Shown here: positions 47,201 to 57,300 of the stretch, in pieces
Numbering within the stretch: the first letter of the stretch is position 1
How the letters are laid out: each line of letters opens with the position of its first letter
Assembly: GCA_030704615.1 (NCBI GenBank)
Contig: CM060734.1
Location: forward strand, 42,426,042-42,486,041
DNA length: 60,000 nt
Reading direction: 5' to 3'
DNA from: Takakia lepidozioides
Lineage: Eukaryota > Streptophyta > Takakiopsida > Takakiales > Takakiaceae
Notes under the pieces: generated by a model
Seen by the model: the letters and a program-made list of their open reading frames with translations, nothing else
Told to the model about the DNA's origin: nothing
The model's database searches: none
Made by a program: the position numbers and the translations under genes

Positions 47201-47945
47201 CAACAAAATTCAGATGCAGCAACATGTCAAGAGTATGCAAAGTGATGAGGCCCTGCAGAAAGGGTTGATCTAGAATGTGGGGTAGCATCTGGTAGAATGA
47301 CAATGGTCTGGAACAGACACCCGCATACGCGTTCCACCTTGCATCTTTTTCAGCCGGCAAGTAGTTGATAGCATTGAAGAAATCATCTGTGAAGGCGGGC
47401 ACATGCTCGGCGGGCACACAATCAGCTCGATTGTCTGTTCGTCTCTTCCGCAATTTCCTCCCAGTGTGAATTTGAACTTGGTTTTACCATCAGGGCTGTC
47501 GTAGAGCCCAGTTCGTCATTCACAACGCGGCTGGCCTTTGGTGATGGACCCGTTGTTCCAGTAGAGGAACTTAATTTTGTCAGACAGACAGCGAGGACAC
47601 TTCTTCTCCAATGGATGAAGCTCCAGAAAACGCTCAAGCTCGGTCATGTCTCCTGCCTCACCTCTTTTTCTTTTCTTGGTTGTTGCTTGCTCAGAATCTG
47701 TCGGCATTCGTTCAACTTCCTGCAGAGTAGGGTCTTGTATTGCCTGAATGTCAAGGATCTCTCCACCACAGATCTTTGGTGCAAGTTCACCAGGTTGTTG
47801 TAGTAGATCAATTGGTCCAAATATCTCACCGTTAGGACCTCTGATTATATCCTCGAGTAACTGAAACCAATCCGGCTCATTGTAACTTTCCGCAAATTCC
47901 GCCATGAACCGCACCTCTCCAAACAGAGACTTCTAGTTACCAGTA

Positions 47946-48435
47946 ATGGTCACCTCCTTAAGAAGATCACAGCGACCGATCACAGCGGGAGAGAGACTAG
48001 CAACGACAAGCCGATGCACAGACACATGCGCCACCCCTCAGCACCAAGTCTCAAGCGTAATGAGGATAGCACTATCGATACCTGCGCACAACGATAAGTT
48101 TGAATCCCTCAAGAGTGTTACTAAGTGCAGGCTATTGGTCAAGAGAGCGCCAAGTTGCCTGAACCCGGCAAACAGAGCAATCCCACAGCTCAACAACCAC
48201 CTGAGGCAAGCAAGGAAGAATGCACCACCAATGTCCAAAAGAAGAACTCTTGGAGGAATTAACAAAAAGATGGGGTTAGAACTCTGCAAATTCACAGAAG
48301 GTGACATCTATGTGTGATCGAACTCATGAAACCACAAACCTAACACTGCTAGCCCACATTTTCCACCGAGCAGATGTCAACAAAAGAGTGCCGAACGACG
48401 TGAATAGTGTGGCAGATTTGCAACAAGACCTCTAG
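47946..48435 (+). pseudogene. B3 linker and partial B3 domain fragment
   Basis: KCRLLVKRAPSCLNPANRAI, then QLNNHLRQARKNAPPMSKRR, then a shortened INKKMGLELCKFTEGDIYV. It is the same repeat unit as the array to the right but on the plus strand, with the N-terminal B3 half deleted. Confidence 0.55.
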
Positions 48436-48439
48436 ATAC

Positions 48440-48485
48440 AACTAGAAGTAGGTAATTCTAGTTAACCATGACTAAAACCATGACA
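48440..48485 (-). repeat. 46-bp terminal LTR fragment
   Basis: Identical or nearly so to the outer end of the gypsy LTR at 36915-36960 (aactagaagtaggtaattct ... ccatgaca). No other part of the element is attached. Confidence 0.85.
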
Positions 48486-49600
48486 AGGCTCTCTCTCTCT
48501 GCCTATGGCATCCACCCACGAGCTGTGCTTTCACAAGCCCCAGGAAACATATCAAACTGATGGCTTAACTCGGGCCTATCCAATGGTACCAACCATTCCT
48601 TATCTTTTGCTAACGCCTTCATTCCCATGCAAGAAGAACACCATGAATAGTGCACAAGAAATCAAAGGCATAGAGATAAAACCCCCCTTAAAATACCCGT
48701 ACCAGGGACCCGCAGTCCCTCACAGGGTCCGTCGCGATATCCAGCGGTTAAAACCGATACCCCGCGGCCAGCGCCACGCGGCGCGGCGTTACTAGCCCGC
48801 CGCCGGCGCAGATCCAGTGGGTAATAGCAGGCTCCCGTCATCTCTGCCGCTCGTGTCGTACCTACGCGGGCCCAGCTATGGCGCCTGGTGCTGCCACGCA
48901 GTGTACCAGCAACCCGTACTTTGCTCAACCGCTGGGGGGGGGCTTGGGCCAAGGAACGGCCATTGGTTTTATTAGATCTCGGGAATCACCTAGAGGTTTG
49001 AATTGCTATCATTCACCCGATGGACTGACCATTGAGGTTGAAACTTTGGATTGCTCCAAGTAGGGGAGACTGACTTGGGAAAGCGGATCCGGTCCCTTCC
49101 TCGTAGGTAGGAAACTAATCCACCTCGGGATTTAGGGGGGGCATTGGGCGGGAGATAGATGATCCCCGTTTCCCTGGGCTTGGGATTTGCTTTGTGAAGG
49201 GATTTGAAGGTTCATCCCGGCTATAAGCGTGTTGGGAGTCCGGGCACGTAGGAAGTAGTAATAAACAAAGACTTGGAATGCAATTACGATTAAAGACGTA
49301 GAAAACCCATAAACAAAACGTAGGACTAGGTAGTAGGAAACGCAAATCGCCATGTGAAGTGGAGTTGTCAAGCTTTGCTTTGCCAGTAGGAAGTTAGAAT
49401 GTGTTAGATCCACCCATAGCTGCCACGGACCCCTGCACTTACCGCAGTCGGGTAGGCGGTTTGTTTATGAGCCCAACCTACACCGCAACTTACCACGACC
49501 CCCTAGGTTAGTATGTCGTCACCCTGGCTGCGCGAGACCAGGGCTCGTCACTGGGCAGCAAAGAGATTATGAATCCTCCCCCACACACCAATGATCTGTT
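48486..49600. other. GC-rich, non-repetitive segment; possible organelle-derived insertion
   Basis: Base composition and text differ from the surrounding B3 repeats: there are GC-rich blocks (gtaccagggacccgcagtcc, ccccgcggccagcgccac) and G/C homopolymers. A minus-strand frame (49132-49413) has hydrophobic YLVLRFVYGFSTSLIVIAF. I could not match it to a named mitochondrial or plastid gene, so the origin is a guess based on style. Confidence 0.25.
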
Positions 49601-49629
49601 TGTAAAATCGAGGGAGTAATGAAAATATT

Positions 49630-52600
49630 GCTCTGTGTGTAGATGTACCTCCCTCAACTTAGTCACCATCTCTTTGCCCTCTAAAGATCCACATACAGCA
49701 ATATGCCATCAAAGAATACATCACTTGATCCTGACCGGACTTTTTCCTCGACAGATTGGTGGCACTATCCTCCCAAAACTGCTTTGGACATTGCTGGTGC
49801 ATCCTTCCTTGCTTGCCTTAGCTGGTTGTTGAGGTGCGGGATTAGTCTATTCGCCAGGTTCGGGCAACTTGGCACTCTCTTGACCAATAACTTGCACTTC
49901 AGCAACACTCTTGAGGGATTCAGACTTAATTGTTATTCACCATCCTTCATGAATGCAAGGAATTTGGGAAGTTCCCGTATCTAGAAGTCATCTCGCAAAT
50001 ATGCCACACTATTCACGTCATCTGGCACTCTTTTGCTGACATGGGCTCTGCAAAATGTGGCTAGCTGTGTCGGGTTTGTGGTTTCCATGAGTTCGAATAC
50101 ACAGGTGTTACCTTCTGTGAATTTGTGTGTTCTGTAGAGTTCTGGTCCCCCATCCTTTTGTTAATCCCATGTGGGTCTCATTCTCTCGGAGCCATACCAT
50201 TGGCCATCGACGCCTAGCTGGATCTATCAATTGCATTGGTACAGTAGTCTTTGGTGACATAGTTTATTTCCCAAATTTGATTTTAAACCTCTGATCCATG
50301 ATTGGACTTTTTCCTCGACAGATTGGTGGCAGTATCCTCCAAGAACTGCTTTTGGACATTGCTGGTGTATGAGATGAGAGATGATTATGTTGACATGCTC
50401 ACACGATTCTAGCATTTCAAAGAGAGTCATCTGAATTTAATGTTTCAAGAACATTTTTTGTGGGACTGGCCACCTGTAGATGAGTACATTGGCGTTTCAA
50501 TGTTTTGATTGATGTCATCTGCTGCTCAAAATAATGTGTTATGGTTCTTCTTGTGTTTCAGTGTATTCTTGGGTTGTCTCATGACAAACACCGGAAAAAT
50601 CACAGGACCCTGCCTACAAGAGACTGCATTGTGAGCATAAAGCAAAACTTGACTGAGTAATTCGGGGACTCTGAAGCAGAAGGTGGCCAAACGTTTTTCC
50701 GAATTTGATTTTAAACCTCTGATCCATGATTGGACTTTTTCCTCGACAAATTGGTGGCACTATCCTCCAATAACTGCTTTTGGACATTGCTGGTGCATCC
50801 TTCCTTGCTTGAATCAGGTGGTTGTTGAGCTGCGGGATTACTCTATTCGCCAAGTTCGGGCAACTTGGCGCTCTCTTAACCAATAGCCTGCACTTCAATA
50901 ACACTCAAGATTGAGGGATTCAGACTTGAATTGTTGCTCAGGTCATCCTTCAGGAGTGCAAGGAATTTGGGAAGTTCCCATATCTAGAAGTCATCTCGCA
51001 AATCTGTTAAACTATTCACGTCATCTGGCACTCTTTTACTGACATCGGCTTTGTGAAAAATGTGGGCTAGCAGTGTCAGGTTTGTGGTTTCCATGAGTTC
51101 GAACACACACAAATGTCACCTTCTGTAAATTTGTGTATTCTGGAACCATCCTTTTGTTAATCCCATGTGGGTCTCATTCTCTCGGAGCCATACCATTGGT
51201 CATCGACGCCCAGCTGCATCTGTCAATTGCATTGGTGTGGTCTCTGGTGGCATAGTTTATATTCCAAATTTGATTTTAAACCTCTGATCCATGATTGGAC
51301 TTTTTCCTCGACAGATTGGTGGCACTGTCCTCCAAGAACTACTTTTGGACATTAATGCTGGTGCATCCTTCCTTGCTTGCCTCAAGTGGTTGTTGAGCTG
51401 CGGGATTACTCTGTTCGCCAGGTTCAGGCAACTTGGCGCCGGGATAGCTAAAGAGCGAAGTCTAAGCAAATCAGAAGAGGGGCAGTGTATGTATGTACAC
51501 ATTGTTCCTTGGGGGCGGGCTTGGGCTTAGGGCATTGCTGGAAAGGGCAAAGCGAGATGCACAAAGCAAGCATTGCGTGCCGCCTAGCAAACACTCGGCC
51601 ATCATTCAAAAAAACTTACGGAAGGTAAAGAAGTTAAGGAAAGTTCAGGGAACATTGAAGTTGTACCCGACTACCTTCGTACAATCTGCAGTACAATCTG
51701 CAGGAACCTATGCACTTCAGCAACACTCTTGAGGGATTCAGACTTGAATTGTTGCTCACCATCCTTCAGGAGTGCAAGGAATTTGGGAAGTTCCCGTATC
51801 TAGAAGTCCTCTCGCAAATCTACCACACCATCCACGTCGTCTAGCACTCTTTTGTTGAGATCTCCTCTGTGAAAAATGTAGGCTAGCAGTGTCAGGTTTG
51901 TGGTTTCCATGAGTTCGAACACACACAAATATCATCTTCTGTGAATTTGTGTACGTGTTCTGCAGAGTTCTGACCCCGTCCTTTTGTTAATCCCATGTGG
52001 GTCTCATTCTCCCGGAGCCATACCATTGGCCATCGACGCCCAGCTGGATCTATCAATTGCATTGGTGTAGTCTCTGGTGGCATAGTTTATTTTTCAAATT
52101 TGATTTTAAACCTCTGATCCATGATTGGACTTTTTCCTCGACAGATTGGTGGCACTATCCTCCAGAACTGCTTTTGGGCATTGCTGGTGCATCCTCCTTG
52201 CTTGCCTCAGCTGGTTGTTGAACTGCGGGATTACTCTGTTCACCAGGTTCGGGCAACTTGGCGCTCTCTTAACCAATAGCCTGCACTTCAGTAACACTCT
52301 TGAGGGATTCAGTCTTGAATTGTTGTTCACCATCCTTCACGAAAGCAAGGAATTTCGGAAGTTCTCGTATCTAGAAGTCCTCTCGCAAATATGCCACACT
52401 ATTCACGTCATCTGGCACTCTTTTGCTGACATGGGCTCTGGAAAATGTGGCTAGCAGTGTTGGGTTTGTGGTTTCCATGAGTTCGAATACACAGATGTTA
52501 CCTTCCGTGAATTTGTGTGTTCTGCAGAGTTCTGGTCCCCCATCCTTTTGTTAATCCCATGTGGGTCTCATTCTCTCGGAGCCATACCATTGGCCATCAA

Positions 52601-52929
52601 TGCCCAGCTGGATCTATCAATTACATTGGTACAGTAGTCTTTGGTGACATAGTTTATTTCCCAAATTTGATTTTAAACCTTTGATCCATGATTGGACTTT
52701 TTCCTCGACAGATTGGTGGTAGTATCCTCCAAGAACTGCTTTTGGACATTGCTGGTGTATCCTCTTTGCTTGCCTCAGGTGCTTGTTGAGCTGCGGGATT
52801 ACTCTGTTCGCCAGGTTCAGGCAACTTGGCGCTCTCTTGACCGATAGCCTGCCCTTCAGTAACAGTCTTGAGGGATTCAAACTTGAATTGTTGCTCACCA
52901 TCCTTCAGGAATGCAAGGAATTTGGGAAG
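49630..52929 (-). pseudogene. tandem array of degenerate B3-domain repeat units
   Basis: The phrase agattggtggcactatcctc, with variants, recurs near 49753, 50318, 50736, 51314, 52142 and 52712. The repeat carries linker and B3 sequence on the minus strand: RRWPMVWLRENETHMGLTKG, HKFTEGDICVFELMETTN, TLLAHIFHR, then a frame ending IPQLNNHLRQARKDAP. Unit lengths vary (about 420-830 bp) because of internal deletions. Every unit has stops or frameshifts. The source was probably a REM-type gene with several B3 domains, or a B3 gene amplified in tandem. B3 proteins are plant DNA-binding factors; nothing here looks expressible. Confidence 0.65.
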
Positions 52930-53172
52930 GTGTTAGGGCTTTGAGAGATATTGCTTTGCCCTAAGGAGGTAGAGAGCTCAAAGATGGAGCTCTTGTAGAT
53001 CACAAGGCTTGCAAGGAAAGGTATTTGTGGTGTTACACCAAGGTGTTGGAGAGCTCAAGAAGGAGTTTGTTTGCCACAAGATTTGCAAGGATTGCAAGAG
53101 GAAGTCTTGTGTGTGTGGAAGCATGAATTCTAGGGTTTGAGAATCATTTCTATGCATTATGGAGTCAATGGT
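52930..53172 (+). repeat. gypsy LTR fragment in inverted orientation
   Basis: It is the reverse complement of about 36225-36465 (gtgttagggctttgagaga, ttggagagctcaagaagga, gtgtgtgtggaagcatg). Its right end is cut by the insertion of the next element, with the 5-bp ggtat at the junction. Confidence 0.8.
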
Positions 53173-53174
53173 AT
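53170..53174. other. candidate 5-bp target site duplication (one side)
   Basis: ggtat directly precedes the LTR end and follows the interrupted older LTR fragment. The other copy should lie beyond the window. Confidence 0.5.
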
Positions 53175-54314
53175 TGTCTAAGTCCGGCTTTTACTCACCC
53201 ATCCCTTCGCTATCCGAGGCGGAAACTCCAAGATAGAAGAGTTGGAAATCTCTAAGTACTCAGCCCGCGCAGAACAATCAGTCATGACCTACAGCTAGTG
53301 TATCATGGGGGTGTTTCCTATTTGTTTCCCTTTTCGCATTCATCTTTGGCTACCTTACCATTGATAATTACGTATTAGTTTCCTTCACTCCTCCATTCAA
53401 TCCACAGCTTCACTCAGATCTCTCTACACAGTGTGATTGTATCGTATAAATATCAGATTATGATTTATCAGGTATCAGGCCGAAGCCATTGTATCTCTAT
53501 TCTCCTCTACAATATCCCTACGGCTTTGCATCTAACAAGCATCTACTAATCCTCCTTCATCGTGCTCTCCGATCTCCGCTTCCGCCTGACTCCCAAGTCC
53601 TCCCCGAATAATCCTCTCATCATAATCCGTTCTTCCCTTTATCCTCCTATCCGCGGTTCTAAACCGTTTCCCTCTCTAACCGTCGTATGTGAACTAACAT
53701 GTTCCCTTCTCTGGTGTTGTTCCCCACAGTCGTTCCCTGTCCACTCTTCGTTCCCTAATCGTGACAGCTGTGTCAAGCGGTGACTGGCTGTGTTTGGCGG
53801 TGTCGGGCTGTGACTGGCTGGTGTGGCTCGGGCTGTGACTGGCTGTGTGGGGTGTGGGCTGTGACGACTGTGACGGCTGTGTGGGCTGTGTGGGCTGTGA
53901 CGACTATGACGGGCTGTGTGGGCTGTGACGGCTGTGTGTCTGGCTGTGACGGCTGTGGGGCTGTGTGGGCTGTCTGGCTGTGTGGGAGTGTGGGTGTGGG
54001 GCTGTGGGCTGTGACGGGCTGTGACGGTGTGTGGGCTGTGTGGGCTGTGGGGCTGTGACGGCTGTGTGGGCTGTGTGGGATTGTGTGTGGGCTGTGCGGC
54101 TGTGTGGGCTGTGGGGCTGTGTGGGGCTTGTCGGCTGTGTCGGCTGTGTGGCTGTGACGGTATGACGGGCTGTGTGGGCTGTGTGGGTTGTGTAAAACCC
54201 CTTCTACAGTGCTCTGCTGTCACCCCTAAGGTTCCTGTTTGTCTCAGTCTGTGCAAAAATTAAGGGTACCTACAGATCCGTATAAGTGTCTAAGTCCCCT
54301 ACAGTCCTCTAACA
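53175..54314 (-). repeat. 3' LTR (1,140 bp) of the right-hand gypsy element
   Basis: In element orientation it starts TGTTAGAGGACTGTAGGGG and ends CCGGACTTAGACA (TG...CA), directly next to a polypurine tract. The plus-strand text begins tgtctaagtccgg and ends cctctaaca. It contains a GGCTGTG minisatellite. No coding frame inside is credible; the long Pro/His/Thr-rich frame is a product of the minisatellite. Confidence 0.8.
53766..54190. repeat. GGCTGTG minisatellite in the LTR
   Basis: About 425 bp of variants of ggctgtgtg, ggctgtgac and ggctgtgacgg, in loose 8-14-bp units. The same GGCTGTG core makes up the decapeptide-coding array at 58.59-58.96 kb of the same element. Confidence 0.9.
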
Positions 54315-54316
54315 TT

Positions 54317-54334
54317 ACCCCTTCCCCCCTCAAA
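54317..54334 (-). promoter_or_regulatory. polypurine tract of the right-hand gypsy element
   Basis: The minus strand reads TTTTGAGGGGGGAAGGGG immediately upstream of the 3' LTR, the position where plus-strand DNA synthesis is primed. Confidence 0.85.
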
Positions 54335-54385
54335 AAGCCGTGTCCTCACGGTTTACTGTTTCGAGTAGCAAACCTTTGTGAGTGA

Positions 54386-57300
54386 TCACTTTGTTTGACG
54401 TTGAGAGTTTCGTGGTGGGCTGTGTGTACGAGCCCGAGGTCTGTCTCTGGTTGATGGAGATGGTTGATTACTACCTGGATAAGTGAGGCCTTCTGGAGGC
54501 TGATATCGAGGTAATCTTTCCGGCAGAGGAGATCCCCTTTGTTTCTTCGCTTCCATCTGAATTGTATAGTCTTCTCCCATGTCAAAAGAATTTTGTGAAG
54601 AACCAGTTGTATCAGAATCGTCATCGCCTCTTAGGTGTTTTAATTTTCGAACTTTTTGTGGAATCATCTGGGGCATACAATGCTGTCCTACCATGTCTGG
54701 AAGTTTGCATTTTACAACCTGGTGCAACCGTTGAACAGCAAAATTGGTGTAGACACTGAGCTCCTTGTCTGTCCAAATGAGTGGGGTACCAATTACTGGT
54801 GCCGCGTGCAAGTATTTCCATGCGATATGTCCCTTATAGAAAATGTCATCAAGTCCGAATTTCTGTGTTGACAAATTGTTGCAGGCTGCTTGAAACCATG
54901 AACGAATTTGAGAATCCTTCTGTATCATAACTTTTGGGTCATATAGGTACATATGAGGTGGCACCGAAGGTAATACCCAATGATCTCCACTGGAGTAACT
55001 TTGAAAGCGTGCTTGCATCTTTTGTTGCTCAATGTGGTAACGTATCAGAAAACAAGCAGCGTAGTATAGCCCGCACCCCATGACAATACTTGCTATCTCC
55101 TTGGTCTTGGTATAAATGAGTCCATGTACAACCTGGAAAGCAACCAATTCCCTCAACATTGTACCTGCCTCGTGCCAGTATTGTGCAAAGTGATGATCTT
55201 CAATATGTCGATTGTTTGGAAGAACTTTAGTCCTGGTTGCCACTGGCAGCCAAATACGCATGATTTGGTAGTAATGTGCGAATGACTGCGGAGGACTAAA
55301 TTCTTTCCAAGCCAAATCCAACATGAATGGAATTTGGTTGAAGGGCATAATCATAGCCCTACTGTACTCCCTGGCAGCTGGAGTTTTAGGTGGGTTAAAA
55401 GCTGCATTGCCCCATACCTCCGGCTGTGGTGGCTGTGGTGTGGTTGTAGTAACCACAGGTTCAGTTACTGGTACACTGACCTGTTGTGGTGGTGGTGGTA
55501 GTGGTTCCTGTACCATTGGCATCTCTTGCACCTCCTGTGAAGACTGAAAAGCCAGAGTTCTGGCTTTCAAATAAGAAGCCATTAGCTGTTCCCGAGGGAT
55601 ATAGACTCTTTGGTCGATGTTTGAAGTGAGGTCTTCCACTTGAGTCTGGAGTCCGTCTACATCCTCTTGTAACTCTGCTATCCTACTATAGACATTGTCT
55701 ATAGTAGTTGTGGCAATGTTCTGCACCTGCAGTCTAAGCTCATTCATCTCGCTTTGGGTGAGCTTCCGTGGGGCTTTGCCTTCTACTGGCCCTTGTGCTA
55801 GCCAGACCTGCATAAGGCTGTTATCCACCAAGCTGCTTGTGGTTCCCCTGAGAGTTTGCTCCTCTCTTAGCTTATACAATTCCAACTGCTGTTGTAAATC
55901 CTTCATGCGCTTCGCCTGTGGCTCAACCAATTGCGCATAGGCAACAAGTAGATTATTGGCTTCTTTCGAAGCCTTGTTACTGATTGAGATTTCATTTCTA
56001 TTGGCCACGATGTTTTGTTGCAACTCCACGATGTATTTCTCATTCTCAGCTTCCATCTGCCTGTATTGCTTGAGAGTATCTTCATTGCGACAGATTGTAT
56101 TCTTCATATCGACAATGAGCTTCATGTGCTCCGCATTCTCTTCTTCTGCCTTCGTACATTTTTCCGCTTGACTGTTTATTTCTTTTGTTGATTGGTCAAG
56201 CATAGTTGTAATTGTAGCGCATTGTATTGCCATCCTGTTATGCACTGTTTGCAACTCCGTATGTAGTGCATTCAGTTCTTGCAACTTGCTTTCATGCTGC
56301 ACCTGCATTTGGTATAGCTGTTGCTTATGTGCTTCGTGCAACTGGTCTTGCGCGAGGCCTGCCTCAATCAATTGTTGCTTGGCTAATTGCAAAGCCATTT
56401 CTGTATTGGCCAAGTCCTGCTTCATCTTGAGAGTGACCTCTTCATCGACCTTGTTTGCACACTCAGTGGCAAGTCGAGCCTCAAACTCCTTCCTGAGTTC
56501 TTCTTTCAAGGCTGTCAATTGGGTAATTGGAACATGGGTTTTGACATAAGTCCCCAACAAATTAAGTGTCCTGCCTATGGAACTCATCAGCATTTCCTGT
56601 TGAGGGTCATCATGGTGAGGTTGCTGCTGTTCCTCCCGATCTTCAACAGTATGATGTCTCACTAACCATTCAGACCATTGTCCCACCGGATTTTCTTCCT
56701 GAACTACTTCATTCATGACCGGTGCTACAGTGTCATGGCCTTCTGCCTGTGGTACCTCCAACACAGGTGTGTGCATTATATGCACCTCAGGATTTCCTTT
56801 GGGCAACTGTTGCACCTCTGGGATTTCTGTCTCCTTTACCAGACCAGAATATTCATAGAGAAGGTCCCCTTTCTCTATTTCTGCCACTATCTGCTCTGTA
56901 GTTGGAATCTCTATCCCTTCACTTTCCAAATCAATTATTTCGGTTTGAGCTGCATGGATAACTTGTGACCTTGTGACAAGTCGTTCAAGTGGCTGTGTTG
57001 GTTGTGATGCAGAAGTAACTTCTTCCTCCCTCTCTGAAGGTCCTGCTTCCAGTAATAACATTCTTTTGTGCTGCTGTGCCCCTTCCTGGTTATGAGCTTG
57101 GGAAACATTATCATGCGGAATCCGTGAAGCCAGTGGATCCGCCACTACAGTCTTTCCCCTTCTCTGCCTCTTAGTCTCTGGTTGTGCTGCTAGTCCACCC
57201 TCACTGTGTGAAGAGCCTTGCTCTTCCATTGCAGTTGTTTCTGGCTCAAACACTCCCATTTCCTTCCTTTCTTGTGCATTAAGTATGCCCGAACTAAGGA

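Larger units (their letters stand above)
39240..47914 (-). pseudogene. MULE-like transposase gene, split by a CACTA element
   Basis: Read on the minus strand. 47914-47516 is an acidic N-terminus ending in a zinc-finger-like CPRCLSDKIKFLYWNNGSI. 47453-47205 holds DDFFNAINYLPAEKDARWNA. 46837-46357 holds KVYLFKMSTMGEGSGVNIV and CAGFMADSAQANFNVV (a DDE-type second Asp block). 46331-46105 holds a frameshifted CLFHWTQSL, which fits the MULE C/H-W block, and AIRAWWFSSEIASENDLKEL. The CACTA element (40657-46098) interrupts here. 40634-40206 has DDMVRALSQQTTYRNFLRGQ. 39540-39277 has YQVIVGNFPDYTCPDFATMR and CKHL, a SWIM zinc finger whose first Cys is replaced by Tyr. A B3 fragment is also inserted at 46.85-47.2 kb. 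Outside the insertions the frames are long, so decay is moderate. The MULE assignment is from domain order. Confidence 0.55.

Noticed and set aside
48500-48800. rRNA gene fragment in the GC-rich stretch
   Set aside because: No recognisable conserved rRNA core sequences; GC content alone prompted the idea.
50614-50904. Clean 96-residue minus-strand frame as an independent gene
   Set aside because: The same text recurs in each unit of the B3 array and is only the linker of that repeat.
53639-54256. 205-residue minus-strand frame rich in Pro, His, Thr and Ser
   Set aside because: It is the translation of the LTR minisatellite. It starts and ends inside the LTR and has no non-repetitive domain.
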